Notes: generated from the sequence alone by a model not told the origin. Counted from the stretch's first letter, positions 35,179 to 44,860 are shown. The stretch is DNA of 64,000 nucleotides from Streptomyces sp. NBC_00289 (GCF_041435115.1 NZ_CP108046.1:2790001-2854000); one strand, 5' to 3'. Translations and numbers: made by a program.

Positions 35179-36008
35179 GCCTTCACCGCCCCGGTGAGCA
35201 TGCCGCCCGTGATGCGCTTCTGGATGACCGCGAAGACGACCAGTGAGGGCAGCGTCGCGAGGAACGCCGCCGCGGCCAGGGGACCGAGGTCCGCCACGCC
35301 CTCCGCACCGATGAAGTGCGTGAGCACGACCGGCAGGGTCTGCTTCTCCGGCGTCTTGAGCAGCACCAGCGCGAAGAAGAACTCGTTCCACGCGGTGATG
35401 AACGCGAACAGCCCCGTCGCCACCAGTCCCGGCGCGAGCAGCGGCGCGGTCACCGAGACCAGCGTCCGCACCCGCCCGGCCCCGTCGACCGCCGCGGCCT
35501 CCTCCAACTCGGCCGGCACCGCCCGCACGTACCCCACGAGCATCCACAGGGCGAAGGGCAGCGCCCACACGACGTACACCATCACCAGCCCCGGCAGGGA
35601 GTTGATCAGCCGCAGGTTCTTCAGCACCAGGAACAACGGGATGATCACCAGGACCAGCGGGAACGCCTGGCTGACCACCACCCAGCCCGTCGCCACCCGG
35701 GCGAGCCCGGTGCGGTGGCGGGCCATGACGTACGCCAGCGGAGTCGCCACGAGTACGGCGATCAGGGCCGCCGCGAGGGCCGCGAGCAGGGAGTTGAGGG
35801 CGGCGTGCAGCAGTGGCTGTTCGTCGAAGGCCTGCCGGAAGTTGTCGAGCGTGGGGTGCCGCGGAATCCAGGTGGGGTGCAGACTGCCCAGTTCGCGCGG
35901 CGACTTGAACGCGGTGGAGACCAGCCACAGGAACGGGAAGGCGAGGAAGACGAGATACGCGAGCAGCGCCAGATACTGGCCGGCACGGGCCTGCCTGCTG
36001 GTCCTCAT
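35175..36008 (-). CDS. Sugar ABC transporter permease (MalG type)
   Basis: 277 residues with six membrane helices (for example YLALLAYLVFLAFPFLWLVS and AALAAALIAVLVATPLAYVM). The EAA loop reads VPAELEEAAAVDGAGRVRTL, the contact site for the ATPase. MalG-class by its position after a MalF-type gene and by the C-terminal ITGGMLTGAVKA. Its start overlaps the upstream permease stop and its stop overlaps the start of the binding-protein gene. Confidence 0.93.
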   Translation of the reverse strand: MRTSRQARAGQYLALLAYLVFLAFPFLWLVSTAFKSPRELGSLHPTWIPRHPTLDNFRQAFDEQPLLHAALNSLLAALAAALIAVLVATPLAYVMARHRTGLARVATGWVVVSQAFPLVLVIIPLFLVLKNLRLINSLPGLVMVYVVWALPFALWMLVGYVRAVPAELEEAAAVDGAGRVRTLVSVTAPLLAPGLVATGLFAFITAWNEFFFALVLLKTPEKQTLPVVLTHFIGAEGVADLGPLAAAAFLATLPSLVVFAVIQKRITGGMLTGAVKA

Positions 36009-36940
36009 GTGTCGTCATCTCCCCTGAGCCGGCCCACCAGGAACAGGGCGAGCAGTACCGAGATCACCGCGACCATGACGCATCCCATCGCCGCCGCGTA
36101 CCCGAACTGGCCGTAGCGGAAGGCCTCCTCGTAGGCGAAGAGCATGGGCAGCCGGGTGCGGCCGCCGGGCCCGCCACTGGTCAGGACGTAGACCAGGGCG
36201 AACGAGTTGACGTTCCAGATGAAGTTGAGCGCGGTGATCGACAGGGCGACCGGTCTGAGGGCGGGCCAGGTGACCGTGCGGAAGCGGCGCCAGGCACCCG
36301 CGCCGTCCATCGCGGCCGCCTCGTGGAGCTCGCGCGGTGTGCCCTGCAGTCCGGCGAGCAGCGCGACCGTCGTCTGGGGCATGCCCGCCCACACCCCGAC
36401 CACGATCACCGCGGGCAGCGCGGTCGCCAGACCGCTGAGCCAGTCCCGGCCGTCGCCGAGGCCGAGGCCGCGGAGGGTCTCGTTGAGGACGCCGGCGTCG
36501 GGGTTGTAGACCAGCCGCCACATGATGCCGACGACCACCTCGGGCATGGCCCACGGAATGATCGCGAGAGCGCGGGCCAGCCATCTCAGCCGCAGGTCCT
36601 CGTTGAGCAGCAGGGCGAGGCCGAGAGCCAGCAGGAACTGCGGCACGGTGACGCCGACGGCCCAGACCAGCCCGATCCGGAAGGACTCCCAGAACAGCGT
36701 GTCGTGCAGCAGGTCCCGGAAGTTGAGGGCGCCGATCCACCGCGTGGGCGCGGTGCGGCCGGACTGGGCGTCGGTGAACGCCAGCAGGATCCCGTAGAGC
36801 AGGGGCCCGACGCTCAGCAGGAGAATCGGGATCAGCGCGGGCAGCACCAGGAACCAGGCCCCGTGGCCGGGAGACCGCCGGTCCCCGTCGGCGCGTGGCG
36901 CGTCCGGCGCCGACCGCTTCGTCGCGGTCACCAGTGTCAC
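36005..36940 (-). CDS. Sugar ABC transporter permease (MalF type)
   Basis: 311 residues with six membrane helices after a charged ~25-residue N-terminus (FLVLPALIPILLLSVGPLLY; LVWAVGVTVPQFLLALGLAL). EAA loop is PRELHEAAAMDGAGAWRRFR. Starts at GTG 36940, with AAGGAG eight bases upstream. First gene of the importer operon. No LacI regulator or glycosidase is adjacent, so the sugar cannot be inferred. Confidence 0.92.
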   Translation of the reverse strand: MTLVTATKRSAPDAPRADGDRRSPGHGAWFLVLPALIPILLLSVGPLLYGILLAFTDAQSGRTAPTRWIGALNFRDLLHDTLFWESFRIGLVWAVGVTVPQFLLALGLALLLNEDLRLRWLARALAIIPWAMPEVVVGIMWRLVYNPDAGVLNETLRGLGLGDGRDWLSGLATALPAVIVVGVWAGMPQTTVALLAGLQGTPRELHEAAAMDGAGAWRRFRTVTWPALRPVALSITALNFIWNVNSFALVYVLTSGGPGGRTRLPMLFAYEEAFRYGQFGYAAAMGCVMVAVISVLLALFLVGRLRGDDDT

Positions 36941-37196
36941 GTGGTGTGCTCCTTCGCGCGGTTCGTGACGATCCGGGCCCGGCGGGGCCTCCGTCATGGT
37001 CGTGAAGGCCTGGTGCCTCGTCAAGGCACTGCGCACGCGCTCCGACCTGTGTGAATGCCAGACTGGCCGAGGGATGGCGGGAACCCGTCACCCCAGGTCC
37101 GGGACAAGCCGGATCTGTCGGGCAGTCGGAACGAACGGATCGATCGGACGGACCGCATGGATCGGGACGGATCGAACCTGGACCGGGAGGCGGACG

Positions 37197-38069
37197 ATGG
37201 ACGAGGCGCGGGCGCGGGACGTACTGGCGGCGGCGGGCGTGCCGGCCGGCCCGGCGGAGGACGCGCGGCTGCTCGCCCTGGGCGAGAACGCGGTCTTCGC
37301 CGCCGGTGACCTGGTCGTCAAGGTGGGCCGCGACGCCGAACTCCTGGACCGGGCGCGCAACGAGCTGGCCATCGCGGTGTGGCTCGCCGAGGCGGGCGTG
37401 CCCGCGGTACGGGCGGCGGACCCCGGGGCACGGCTGGTCGAGGGACACCCGGTGACCGTGTGGCACCGGCTGTCCGACGCGGTACGGCCCGCCGAACCAC
37501 GGGATCTGGCCGAACTGCTGCGGTTGGTCCACGCGTTGCCCACCCCCTCCCCCGACGTCCTCGCGCTGCCGCCCCGCGAGCTGCTGGGCGGGGTGGAGCG
37601 CTGGCTGCGGCTCGCCGGTGATGCCGTGGACCCGGCGGACGCGGCGTATCTACGCGAGCGCCGCGACGGCTTCGCGGCGGCCTCGGCCGCGCTCACTCCG
37701 CGGTTGTCGCCCGGCCCGATCCACGGGGACGCGCTGCCGCGCAATGTGCACGTCGGCCCGGACGGCCCGGTCCTGGTGGACCTGGAGACCTTCTCCTCCG
37801 ACCTGCGCGAGCACGACCTGGTGGTCATGGCCCTCTCCCGGGACCGCTACGGCCTGCCGGCCGAGGCCTACGACTCCTTCACCGAGACGTACGGGTGGGA
37901 CGTGCGCGAGTGGGAGGGCTGCCGGGTGCTGCGGGGTGCCCGCGAGACGGCCAGTTGCGCCTGGGTGGCCCAGCACGCGCCGAGCAATCCCCGGGCGCGG
38001 GCCGAGTTCGAGCGGCGGGTGGCGTCCCTGCGGGACGGGGACGAGACGGTGCGCTGGTATCCGTTCTGA
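37197..38069 (+). CDS. APH-fold phosphotransferase (intact catalytic site)
   Basis: 290 residues of the aminoglycoside phosphotransferase/choline-kinase fold. Catalytic loop GPIHGDALPRNVHVG has the full HGDxxxxN motif, followed by VLVDLETFSSDLREHDLV with the metal-binding Asp. ATG 37197 has GGGAGG upstream. Members phosphorylate antibiotics or metabolites; resistance cannot be assumed from this sequence. Divergent from the sugar importer and convergent with the exonuclease. Confidence 0.85.
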   Translation: MDEARARDVLAAAGVPAGPAEDARLLALGENAVFAAGDLVVKVGRDAELLDRARNELAIAVWLAEAGVPAVRAADPGARLVEGHPVTVWHRLSDAVRPAEPRDLAELLRLVHALPTPSPDVLALPPRELLGGVERWLRLAGDAVDPADAAYLRERRDGFAAASAALTPRLSPGPIHGDALPRNVHVGPDGPVLVDLETFSSDLREHDLVVMALSRDRYGLPAEAYDSFTETYGWDVREWEGCRVLRGARETASCAWVAQHAPSNPRARAEFERRVASLRDGDETVRWYPF

Positions 38070-38127
38070 GGGGCAGGTGCGAGGAGTCGCTCCGTGCCAC
38101 CCGTGGCGCCGCCGGGTGGAAGGCGGT

Positions 38128-38853
38128 TCAGGCCGGCTCGTCCGCCAATTCCCGCAACGGCCACACCGCGTCGACCACGGCCGCCGGGTTTCCCTTGCGG
38201 CGCAGGAAGTCCTGGAAGTCCGCCGCCCATTCGGCGTACCACTCGATCTGGCGGCGGTGCAGCTCCGCCGGGCCGAGGGCCGCGATCTTCGGGTGGCGGT
38301 CGGCTATCGCGCCGGCCAGCCGGGCCGCGGCGAGGGCGTCGGCCGAGGCGTCGTGGGCGGAGTCGAGCGCGACTCCGTACTCCGTGCAGACTGCCTCGAG
38401 GTTGCGCTTTCCGCGGCGGTAGCGGTCGACCCAGCGGTCGATGGTGTACGGGTCGATGACCGGCGCGGGGTCCAGGCCGCCGCCCAGTCGGTCGCGCAGG
38501 GACGGCAGTCCGTGGCGCCGGAGTTCGGCGGCGAGCAGGCTCAGGTCGAAGGCCGCGTTGTAGGCGACCACCGGGACGCCCGTCTTCCAGTAGGTGACGA
38601 GGACATCGGCGATGGCGTCGGCGACCTGGTCGGCCGGCCGGCCCTCGCCGGCGGCGCGCTCGTTGCTGATCCCGTGGACGGCCACCGCGTCCGCCGGGAT
38701 CTCCACGCCCGGGTCCGCCAGCCATTCCCGGTGTCCCATGGGCTGTCCGCCCCTGACCTCGATCACGGCTCCCGTGACGATCCGTGCGACGAGCGGATCG
38801 GTCCCGGTCGTCTCCAGGTCGAAGCCGACCAGCAGCTCCTGGTGCCAGGCCAT
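38128..38853 (-). CDS. DEDDh 3'-5' exonuclease (DnaQ-like)
   Basis: 241 residues. RNase T/DnaQ fold: LLVGFDLETTGTDPLVARI (ExoI, DxE), VPVVAYNAAFDLSLLAAELR (ExoII) and LDSAHDASADALAAARLA (ExoIII, HxxxxD). It probably trims 3' ends in repair or RNA/DNA processing. The stand-alone length is larger than the polymerase III epsilon core because of a ~60-residue C-terminal extension. ATG 38853 with a GGGGGG site; an upstream in-frame start at 38919 is less likely. Confidence 0.88.
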   Translation of the reverse strand: MAWHQELLVGFDLETTGTDPLVARIVTGAVIEVRGGQPMGHREWLADPGVEIPADAVAVHGISNERAAGEGRPADQVADAIADVLVTYWKTGVPVVAYNAAFDLSLLAAELRRHGLPSLRDRLGGGLDPAPVIDPYTIDRWVDRYRRGKRNLEAVCTEYGVALDSAHDASADALAAARLAGAIADRHPKIAALGPAELHRRQIEWYAEWAADFQDFLRRKGNPAAVVDAVWPLRELADEPA

Positions 38854-38968
38854 CGGCGGCCCCCCTTCTTGGTGGTGCTTTCCCCCAGTGGCCTCCACCC
38901 TCCCATGTGCCACTGACAATCAACCGACCGCCTGTCGTCCGCCCGGCTCGAGCGGGGACATGAGCCGG

Positions 38969-40207
38969 TCAGGACACAGGGCGCGAATCCGCCCAGGCCA
39001 CCTCGAACTCCTCGCGATATGTCGGGAAAAGACCGCTGTCGTCGATGTCGCCCGGCTTGACCACGCGGCTGCCGCCGCGCAGCACCAGCACCGGCGCCTC
39101 CATGCCCCGCGCCCGCCGCAGATAGGACTGCACGACGGCGACGCCGTCCGAGCCGTCGCCGTCGACGAGGTACGCGGTGAAACGGGGGGTTTCGTCGTAG
39201 ACCTGGATCTCGAAGGCGCCGGGGTCGCGCAACCTGGAGCGGACCCGGCGCATGTGCAGGATGTTCATCTCGACGGCGCGGCTCAACTCACCGCGCTTCA
39301 TGCCGAGTTCCCGCTCGCGCCGCTTGACCGCGCTGGAGGCCGGGTTCAGGAACAGCAACCGTACCCGGCAGCCGGACTCGGCCAGCCGCACCAGCCGCCG
39401 GCCGGAGAAGTTCTGCACGAGCAGGTTGAGGCCGATGCCGATCGCGTCGAGCCGGCGGGCACTGCCGAAGATGTCCTCGGCCGGGAACTGGCGCATGAGC
39501 CGGACCCGGTCGGAGTGCACGGCGACCACGTCCGCGTACCGGTCGCCGACGAGGTTCTCGACCGCGTCGACCGGCAGCCTTCGCGCGGACGGCACGTCGC
39601 TGCCCGTGCCGAGTATGTCCAGCAGCTTGGCCGAGGCACGCTCGGCCTGGCCCAGGACGGCCTCCGAGAGCGCCCGGTTGCGCGAGACGACGTTGCGGGT
39701 CACCTCGAGCTCGTCGAGGGCGAGTTCCACGTCCCGGCGCTCGTCGAAGTAGGGCTCGAAGCACGGCCAGTGCTGCACCATCAGCTCGCGCAGCTGCGGC
39801 AGGGTGAGGAAACTGAGGACGTTGTCGTCGGCGGGGTCGAGCAAGTAGCCCTTGCGCCGGCTCACTTCGCGTACGGCGACGGCGCGCTGCACCCACTCCT
39901 GGCCCGCGGGGCCGGCCGCGGCGACCACCCACTCGTCGCCGTGGACGGGTTCGTAGATGGGGCGCAGAACGGCGGCCACGACAGCCCGCAGCCGCTGTTC
40001 GACGAGATTCAGCCAGATGTACGCGCGTCCGGCTCGCTGGGCGCGCGTACGCACCTCGCGCCAGGCGTCGGCGTCCCAGTCCAGCTCCGGCCCGATGGCA
40101 CCCGCGTCCATCGGCCGGGCCAGGGACACCGTGCCGGGCGGGACGTCTGCGGAGTTCCCCTCGTGACCCTCGTCACCAGGGGGCAACTCCAGCCCTCCCG
40201 AGCCCAC
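38969..40207 (-). CDS. SAV2148-family HEPN-domain-like protein
   Basis: 412 residues from GTG 40207. The protein is highly charged. Features include LDWDADAWREVRTRAQRAGR, VVAAVLRPIYEPVHGDEWVV and RDVELALDELEVTRNVVSRN. I recognise it as the conserved Streptomyces SAV2148 family, labelled HEPN-like by others; the biochemical role is unknown. Other in-frame starts exist at GTG 40240 and TTG 40249; none has a clear ribosome site. The start is therefore uncertain. It sits upstream of the exonuclease gene on the same strand, with 115 bases between them. Confidence 0.75.
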   Translation of the reverse strand: MGSGGLELPPGDEGHEGNSADVPPGTVSLARPMDAGAIGPELDWDADAWREVRTRAQRAGRAYIWLNLVEQRLRAVVAAVLRPIYEPVHGDEWVVAAAGPAGQEWVQRAVAVREVSRRKGYLLDPADDNVLSFLTLPQLRELMVQHWPCFEPYFDERRDVELALDELEVTRNVVSRNRALSEAVLGQAERASAKLLDILGTGSDVPSARRLPVDAVENLVGDRYADVVAVHSDRVRLMRQFPAEDIFGSARRLDAIGIGLNLLVQNFSGRRLVRLAESGCRVRLLFLNPASSAVKRRERELGMKRGELSRAVEMNILHMRRVRSRLRDPGAFEIQVYDETPRFTAYLVDGDGSDGVAVVQSYLRRARGMEAPVLVLRGGSRVVKPGDIDDSGLFPTYREEFEVAWADSRPVS

Positions 40208-40309
40208 CCGCGCACCGCCTTCCGCTCCCCCGAGCTTCACCCGTCCCAACGATCAAGGAAGGGTACTCCGGGAGCGGTCGGCGGTGCAGCCGGATGGACA
40301 GGTCGTTTC

Positions 40310-41629
40310 TCAACTGCCGGGCTGCCAGTGTCCGTTCTGCGACGCCAGCTCGGCGGGAGTGAGCGGATTCATGGCGGTGACGTCACGGGGGGCGATGGAG
40401 AACCCCTGCCAGTGGATCGGCATGGGCTGCTGGTCCTCGTCCCGGGCGATGTGGTGGAAGCCCACGTTCATCCAGACCACGGGGTGGGTGAGGGTCTGCC
40501 CGTTGACCCACTTGTCGACGGACTTGCCCGCCCCGGCGGCACAGTTGCCCGGGTTGTTGCTGGCGTACTGCTCGCACTTGTTGTACTGGGTGACGAACAC
40601 GTCGTGCTTGGTGAAGCTGCGTCCCGGGTACCGGGTCGTCGGCCCCTGGACTATCTCGTACGACCGCGCGTGTCCGTCCTTGTTCTTGCCGGTCGCGCTG
40701 ACCACGCGCCACCAGCGGTAGGGCTTCGTGTCGCCCGCGAGTTCCTTGGTGACCTTGGTCCGGGTGGTCTTGTTGGTCGGGGCCTCCTGGCCGCTGGCGG
40801 GCGCCGTGACCTTCGAGTCGTACTGCTCGACCTTGTTCTTGGAGGAGCCGTCGAGGCCGAAGTCCAGGCGCCAGAAGACGTTGTGGCTGTGGCTGGTGGC
40901 GTAGGCCTTGGCGCCCTTGCCGATGGGCCAGCCGCGGCCGTCACCGGCGTCGTAGTCCTCGTAGCTGAGGCTGCCGGTCGCGCCGACGTTCATGTTGATC
41001 GTGCCGTCGTCCTGGAAACGCCACTCGGTCATGTACTCGTACCAGCCGACCTGGTTGACCGTGTAGACGAGCAGGTCCTTGCCCTGGGCCTGGAAGACCT
41101 TGTTCGCGGAGTCACCCTGCATGCGGTAGGCGTGGCCGCGGGAGCGGGTCGTGGTGCACAGACCCTTGACGTCCGGGTGCTGCGGGTCCCAGGCGTCGGG
41201 GACCTTGACGGTCTTGATGGTGCCGCCGGGGCACTCGCCCGACGCCAGGTTCATCAGGCCCTGCGCGAAGCCGAAGCCCGTGAGGTCGTCGTACTCGACG
41301 CTTCCGTCGTCGTACGGGACGTCGATCTGGCCGAGCCTGGCGCTGTTGAGGACCTTGATCGGCTTGGTCTCGCCCTTGGGCTGGTAGGAGATGTCCTCCA
41401 GGACCAGCCCGGCCTTGGTGTTGTAGTGCCAGCACATCCGCCAGGTCGTGCCGCTGGAGAGCGTCTGCTCGATCCGGTAGGCGGCACTGCACTCGGCGGC
41501 GGCCGCGGGAGCGGCCTTCGGCTGGGCGGCGGCCGGTCCCGCACCCGTCGTGGCACCGGCAGCCAGGGCCGCCAGCGAGAAGCCCACGGCCGCCCCTTTG
41601 CGGACACGACCGATTCTGTTGACGCGCAT
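40310..41629 (-). CDS. Copper amine oxidase catalytic domain, exported (split enzyme, catalytic part)
   Basis: 439 residues with an export signal (VRKGAAVGFSLAALAAGATT...AAAQ). It aligns by eye to the C-terminal catalytic domain of copper amine oxidases. Candidate topaquinone precursor Tyr197 lies in VGWYEYMTEWRF (usual NYDY); copper ligands would be His247 and His249 (SHSHNVFWRLDFGLDG) and His393 (VGFHHIARDEDQQPMPIHW). Catalytic-base Asp near 114-115. Ordinary enzymes are 620-700 residues with N2/N3 domains in the same chain. These are missing here, and a separate gene 54 bases upstream encodes a similar region. The Asn before the Tyr is replaced by Trp, so cofactor formation needs testing. 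Confidence 0.82.
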   Translation of the reverse strand: MRVNRIGRVRKGAAVGFSLAALAAGATTGAGPAAAQPKAAPAAAAECSAAYRIEQTLSSGTTWRMCWHYNTKAGLVLEDISYQPKGETKPIKVLNSARLGQIDVPYDDGSVEYDDLTGFGFAQGLMNLASGECPGGTIKTVKVPDAWDPQHPDVKGLCTTTRSRGHAYRMQGDSANKVFQAQGKDLLVYTVNQVGWYEYMTEWRFQDDGTINMNVGATGSLSYEDYDAGDGRGWPIGKGAKAYATSHSHNVFWRLDFGLDGSSKNKVEQYDSKVTAPASGQEAPTNKTTRTKVTKELAGDTKPYRWWRVVSATGKNKDGHARSYEIVQGPTTRYPGRSFTKHDVFVTQYNKCEQYASNNPGNCAAGAGKSVDKWVNGQTLTHPVVWMNVGFHHIARDEDQQPMPIHWQGFSIAPRDVTAMNPLTPAELASQNGHWQPGS

Positions 41630-41683
41630 GAAGAGATGACTCCCTTACAGGAGAAGCAGGTCGGACAGTGGAAGGAGGGCGGC

Positions 41684-42499
41684 TCAGCCGCGGTCGAGCT
41701 GGGCGACCTTGCGGGCGCTGAGGTCGATCACCAGGGACCTGGCGTCGATCCACGGCCCGTTCTTGGCCTTCGGGAACAGCCGTACGCACCGGTGCTCGCC
41801 GCACTTGTCGAGTACGGCGGGCTGGGCGCCCGGCACCGCCCGGTACACCGCGCCGTTGAGCAGCAGCTGGTCCGGGGAGGTGAGCTCCTTGCCGACGGCG
41901 TCCTTGTAGTCCGCCCGCAGGCCCGCGCCCAGCGGGTCGGCGATCAGGAGGGCGGCCGCCTCGGCGTTCTCGGCACGGCTCAGCGGCGGCTGGACGCCGT
42001 GCTGGGTGCCGGTCTCCACGATCTTCCCGGTGTCGAGGTCGATCGTCTTGGTGACCAGGGTGTCGTCCCGGTAGTCGTAGAACGACACCTCGGCGCGCCG
42101 CGGCGCGTTCGGGTCGTCCACCTCGTCGTCCTGCGGCTCGGCGAGGTCGACGCCGAGCCGCTGCGGGCCGCGGTCGCCCTCGACGTCCTCGCTGGAGTTG
42201 AACAGCTGCCGGTTCACGGCGATCTTCTCGACGCGCTCGATCTCGTCGTCGGTCAGCGGATCGCGGCCCTTGCCCTTCTCACCCTCGGCCGGTGCCTGCT
42301 CGACCACTCCGGGCTGAACGGCGGCCTGCTCCTGGCCTGCCTGCTGGGACGCGGACCGGCTGCCCGAGCCGGTGCCCCCCGTCTCGTCGGCCCCCGCCGT
42401 GCCCGGCAGGGTGATTCCGACCATCACGGCGGTCCCGGCCACCGCGATGGCCGCACCGGCCACCACCTTGCCCAGATGGCGGTGCACTATCTTGCGCAC
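41684..42499 (-). CDS. Exported N2/N3-like partner of the copper amine oxidase
   Basis: 271 residues. A signal sequence (VVAGAAIAVAGTAVMVGITL...AGA) is followed by a Gln/Gly/Ala-rich linker. The C-terminal ~150 residues resemble the N2/N3 domains of copper amine oxidases: RRAEVSFYDYRDDTLVTKTI, IVETGTQHGVQPPLSRAENA (the GVQPP...E pattern) and VIDLSARKVAQLDRG. The catalytic domain gene follows 54 bases downstream on the same strand. The pair therefore looks like one amine oxidase divided over two secreted proteins. Similar proteins have, I believe, been labelled tyramine oxidase subunit B, but I cannot confirm that here. Confidence 0.75.
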   Translation of the reverse strand: MRKIVHRHLGKVVAGAAIAVAGTAVMVGITLPGTAGADETGGTGSGSRSASQQAGQEQAAVQPGVVEQAPAEGEKGKGRDPLTDDEIERVEKIAVNRQLFNSSEDVEGDRGPQRLGVDLAEPQDDEVDDPNAPRRAEVSFYDYRDDTLVTKTIDLDTGKIVETGTQHGVQPPLSRAENAEAAALLIADPLGAGLRADYKDAVGKELTSPDQLLLNGAVYRAVPGAQPAVLDKCGEHRCVRLFPKAKNGPWIDARSLVIDLSARKVAQLDRG

Positions 42500-42694
42500 A
42501 TCTTCCCCCTACTCCCCCAAAATCCCCGGGAGTACGTTTTGCCCCACTTTTTCGGCATACCGCGTCCACAGGGAACGCCGTCTGCGCTGGTCGTTCGGTA
42601 AGAGGGACGTAAGTCATAGGTGGTTCCATCACTTTCGGGGAGACTCGGAAGCAAGGCACCCCGGCAGCGCGCTACAGCTGAAAGAGTCCTATAC

Positions 42695-44812
42695 ATGCAG
42701 GTCTGGCCTGGAGAGGCATATCCACTCGGTGCCACGTACGACGGCGCCGGCACCAATTTCGCGGTCTTCACCGAGGCCGCGGACCGAGTAGAGCTGTGTC
42801 TGTTGCACGACGACGGCTCGGAGACGGCGGTGGAGCTGCGCGAGAGCGACGCGTTCGTCCGGCACGCCTACGTGCCCGGCATCATGCCGGGACAGCGGTA
42901 CGGATTCCGCGTGCACGGCCCCTTCGCCCCCGAGCGCGGCCTGCGCTGCAACTCGGCGAAACTGCTGCTCGACCCGTACGCGCGGGCCATCAGCGGGTCG
43001 GTCCACTGGGGCGAGGAGGTCTACGGCTACCACTTCGGCGCGCCCGACAAGCGCAACGACCTGGACTCGGCGCCGCACACGATGACCTCGGTCGTGGTCA
43101 ACCCCTACTTCGACTGGGGCGACGACCGGCGGCCGCGCACCGAGTACCACCACACGGTGATCTACGAGGCCCACGTGAAGGGCCTCACCATGACCCACCC
43201 GGGGCTGCCGGAGGAGCTGCGCGGCACCTACGCGGCACTCGCCCACCCGGCCATTATCGAACACCTGACCGAGCTCGGCGTCACGGCGCTCGAGCTGATG
43301 CCCGTACACCAGTTCGTGAACGACCACCGTCTGGTGGACATGGGCCTCAACAACTACTGGGGCTACAACACCATCGGTTTCTTCGCCCCGCACAACGCGT
43401 ACGCCTCCTGGGGCGACCGCGGCCAGCAGGTCCTGGAGTTCAAGTCGGCGGTCCGGGCGCTGCACGAGGCCGGGATCGAGGTGATCCTGGACGTGGTCTA
43501 CAACCACACCGCCGAGGGGAACCACCTGGGTCCGACGCTGTCCTTCCGGGGCATCGACAACCCGCAGTACTACCGGCTCACGGACGACCCGCGGTACTAC
43601 ATGGACACCACGGGGACCGGGAACTCCCTGCTCATGCGGTCCCCGCACGTGCTGCAGCTGATCATGGACTCGCTGCGGTACTGGGTGACCGAGATGCACG
43701 TCGACGGCTTCCGCTTCGACCTCGCGGCGACGCTGGCCCGCCAGTTCCACGAGGTGGACCGGCTGTCCTCGTTCTTCGACCTGGTGCAGCAGGACCCGAT
43801 CGTCTCCCAGGTGAAGCTGATCGCCGAGCCGTGGGACGTGGGCGAGGGCGGCTACCAGGTGGGCAACTTCCCACCGCTGTGGACCGAGTGGAACGGCAAG
43901 TACCGCGACACCGTACGGGACCTGTGGCGCGGCGAACCGCGCGCGCTCGCCGAGTTCGCCTCCCGGCTGACCGGCTCCTCCGACCTCTACCAGGACGACG
44001 GCCGCCGCCCCCTCGCCTCCATCAACTTCGTGACCTGCCACGACGGCTTCACCCTGCACGACCTCGTCGCCTACAACGACAAGCACAACGACGCCAACGG
44101 CGAGGACAACCGGGACGGCGAGAGCCACAACCGGTCCTGGAACTGCGGGGTGGAGGGCGACACCGACGATCCCGCCGTGCTGGAGCTGCGGGCGCGGCAG
44201 ATGCGCAACTTCATGGCCACGCTGATGCTGTCCCAGGGCGTGCCGATGATCAGCCACGGCGACGAGGTCGCGCGCACGCAGCACGGCAACAACAACGCGT
44301 ACTGCCAGGACAGCGAGCTGGCCTGGGTGCAGTGGCCCGACGGCGAGGACCAGGGCGGCGAGCTGCTCGCCTTCACGCGCGCGATCGTGCGGCTGCGCCG
44401 GGACCACCCGGTCTTCCGCCGCCGCCGCTTCTTCCACGGGCGGCCCGTGGAGGGCACCCACGACGAGCTGTCGGACATCGCCTGGTTCACCCCGGAGGGC
44501 AAGGAGATGGCCCAGCGTGACTGGGACTCGGCGCAGGCCTCGGCGCTGTCGGTGTTCCTCAACGGGAACGCGATCTCGGAGCCCGGGGCGCGCGGCGAGC
44601 GCATCACCGACGACTCGTTCCTGCTGATGTTCAACGCCTCGCCCGAGCCGCTGGAGTTCGTGGTGCCGGTCAACCACGGCCGGCAGTGGCAGGTGGTGGT
44701 CGACACCGCCGCCACGGACGGGGTGCCCGCCGACGCGGGCCGGAAGGTGCAGGCCGGGGACCGGCTGACGCTGGTGGACCGGAGCATGGCGGTGTTGCAG
44801 CGGCCCGTGTAG
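42695..44812 (+). CDS. glgX: Glycogen debranching enzyme
   Basis: 705 residues, GH13 family. An N-terminal CBM48-like domain (YPLGATYDGAGTNFAVFTEA) precedes the (beta/alpha)8 barrel with VILDVVYNHTAEGNHLGPTL (region I), DGFRFDLAAT (nucleophile Asp, region II), IAEPWDVGEGGYQVG (acid Glu, region III) and NFVTCHDGFTLHDLVAYN (region IV). It hydrolyses alpha-1,6 branches in glycogen. treY and treZ nearby would use the released linear maltodextrins to make trehalose. ATG 42695 has only a weak AAGAG site. Divergent from the amine oxidase pair. Confidence 0.95.
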   Translation: MQVWPGEAYPLGATYDGAGTNFAVFTEAADRVELCLLHDDGSETAVELRESDAFVRHAYVPGIMPGQRYGFRVHGPFAPERGLRCNSAKLLLDPYARAISGSVHWGEEVYGYHFGAPDKRNDLDSAPHTMTSVVVNPYFDWGDDRRPRTEYHHTVIYEAHVKGLTMTHPGLPEELRGTYAALAHPAIIEHLTELGVTALELMPVHQFVNDHRLVDMGLNNYWGYNTIGFFAPHNAYASWGDRGQQVLEFKSAVRALHEAGIEVILDVVYNHTAEGNHLGPTLSFRGIDNPQYYRLTDDPRYYMDTTGTGNSLLMRSPHVLQLIMDSLRYWVTEMHVDGFRFDLAATLARQFHEVDRLSSFFDLVQQDPIVSQVKLIAEPWDVGEGGYQVGNFPPLWTEWNGKYRDTVRDLWRGEPRALAEFASRLTGSSDLYQDDGRRPLASINFVTCHDGFTLHDLVAYNDKHNDANGEDNRDGESHNRSWNCGVEGDTDDPAVLELRARQMRNFMATLMLSQGVPMISHGDEVARTQHGNNNAYCQDSELAWVQWPDGEDQGGELLAFTRAIVRLRRDHPVFRRRRFFHGRPVEGTHDELSDIAWFTPEGKEMAQRDWDSAQASALSVFLNGNAISEPGARGERITDDSFLLMFNASPEPLEFVVPVNHGRQWQVVVDTAATDGVPADAGRKVQAGDRLTLVDRSMAVLQRPV

Positions 44813-44831
44813 CGCGGTCGCGGTGGCCCGT

Positions 44832-44860
44832 GCGGGCGCGTCCGGACCGGGCGCGCCCGC
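44832..44860 (+). terminator. Possible 9-bp hairpin after glgX
   Basis: GCGGGCGCG (44832-44840) pairs with CGCGCCCGC (44852-44860) with an 11-base loop, 20 bases after the glgX stop and ~80 before treY. It may separate the two transcripts. The GC-rich context makes chance hairpins common. Confidence 0.5.

Noticed and set aside
33889..36940. Importer operon broken by loss of its ATPase gene
   Set aside because: Streptomyces carbohydrate importers normally share the MsiK ATPase encoded elsewhere, so absence is expected.
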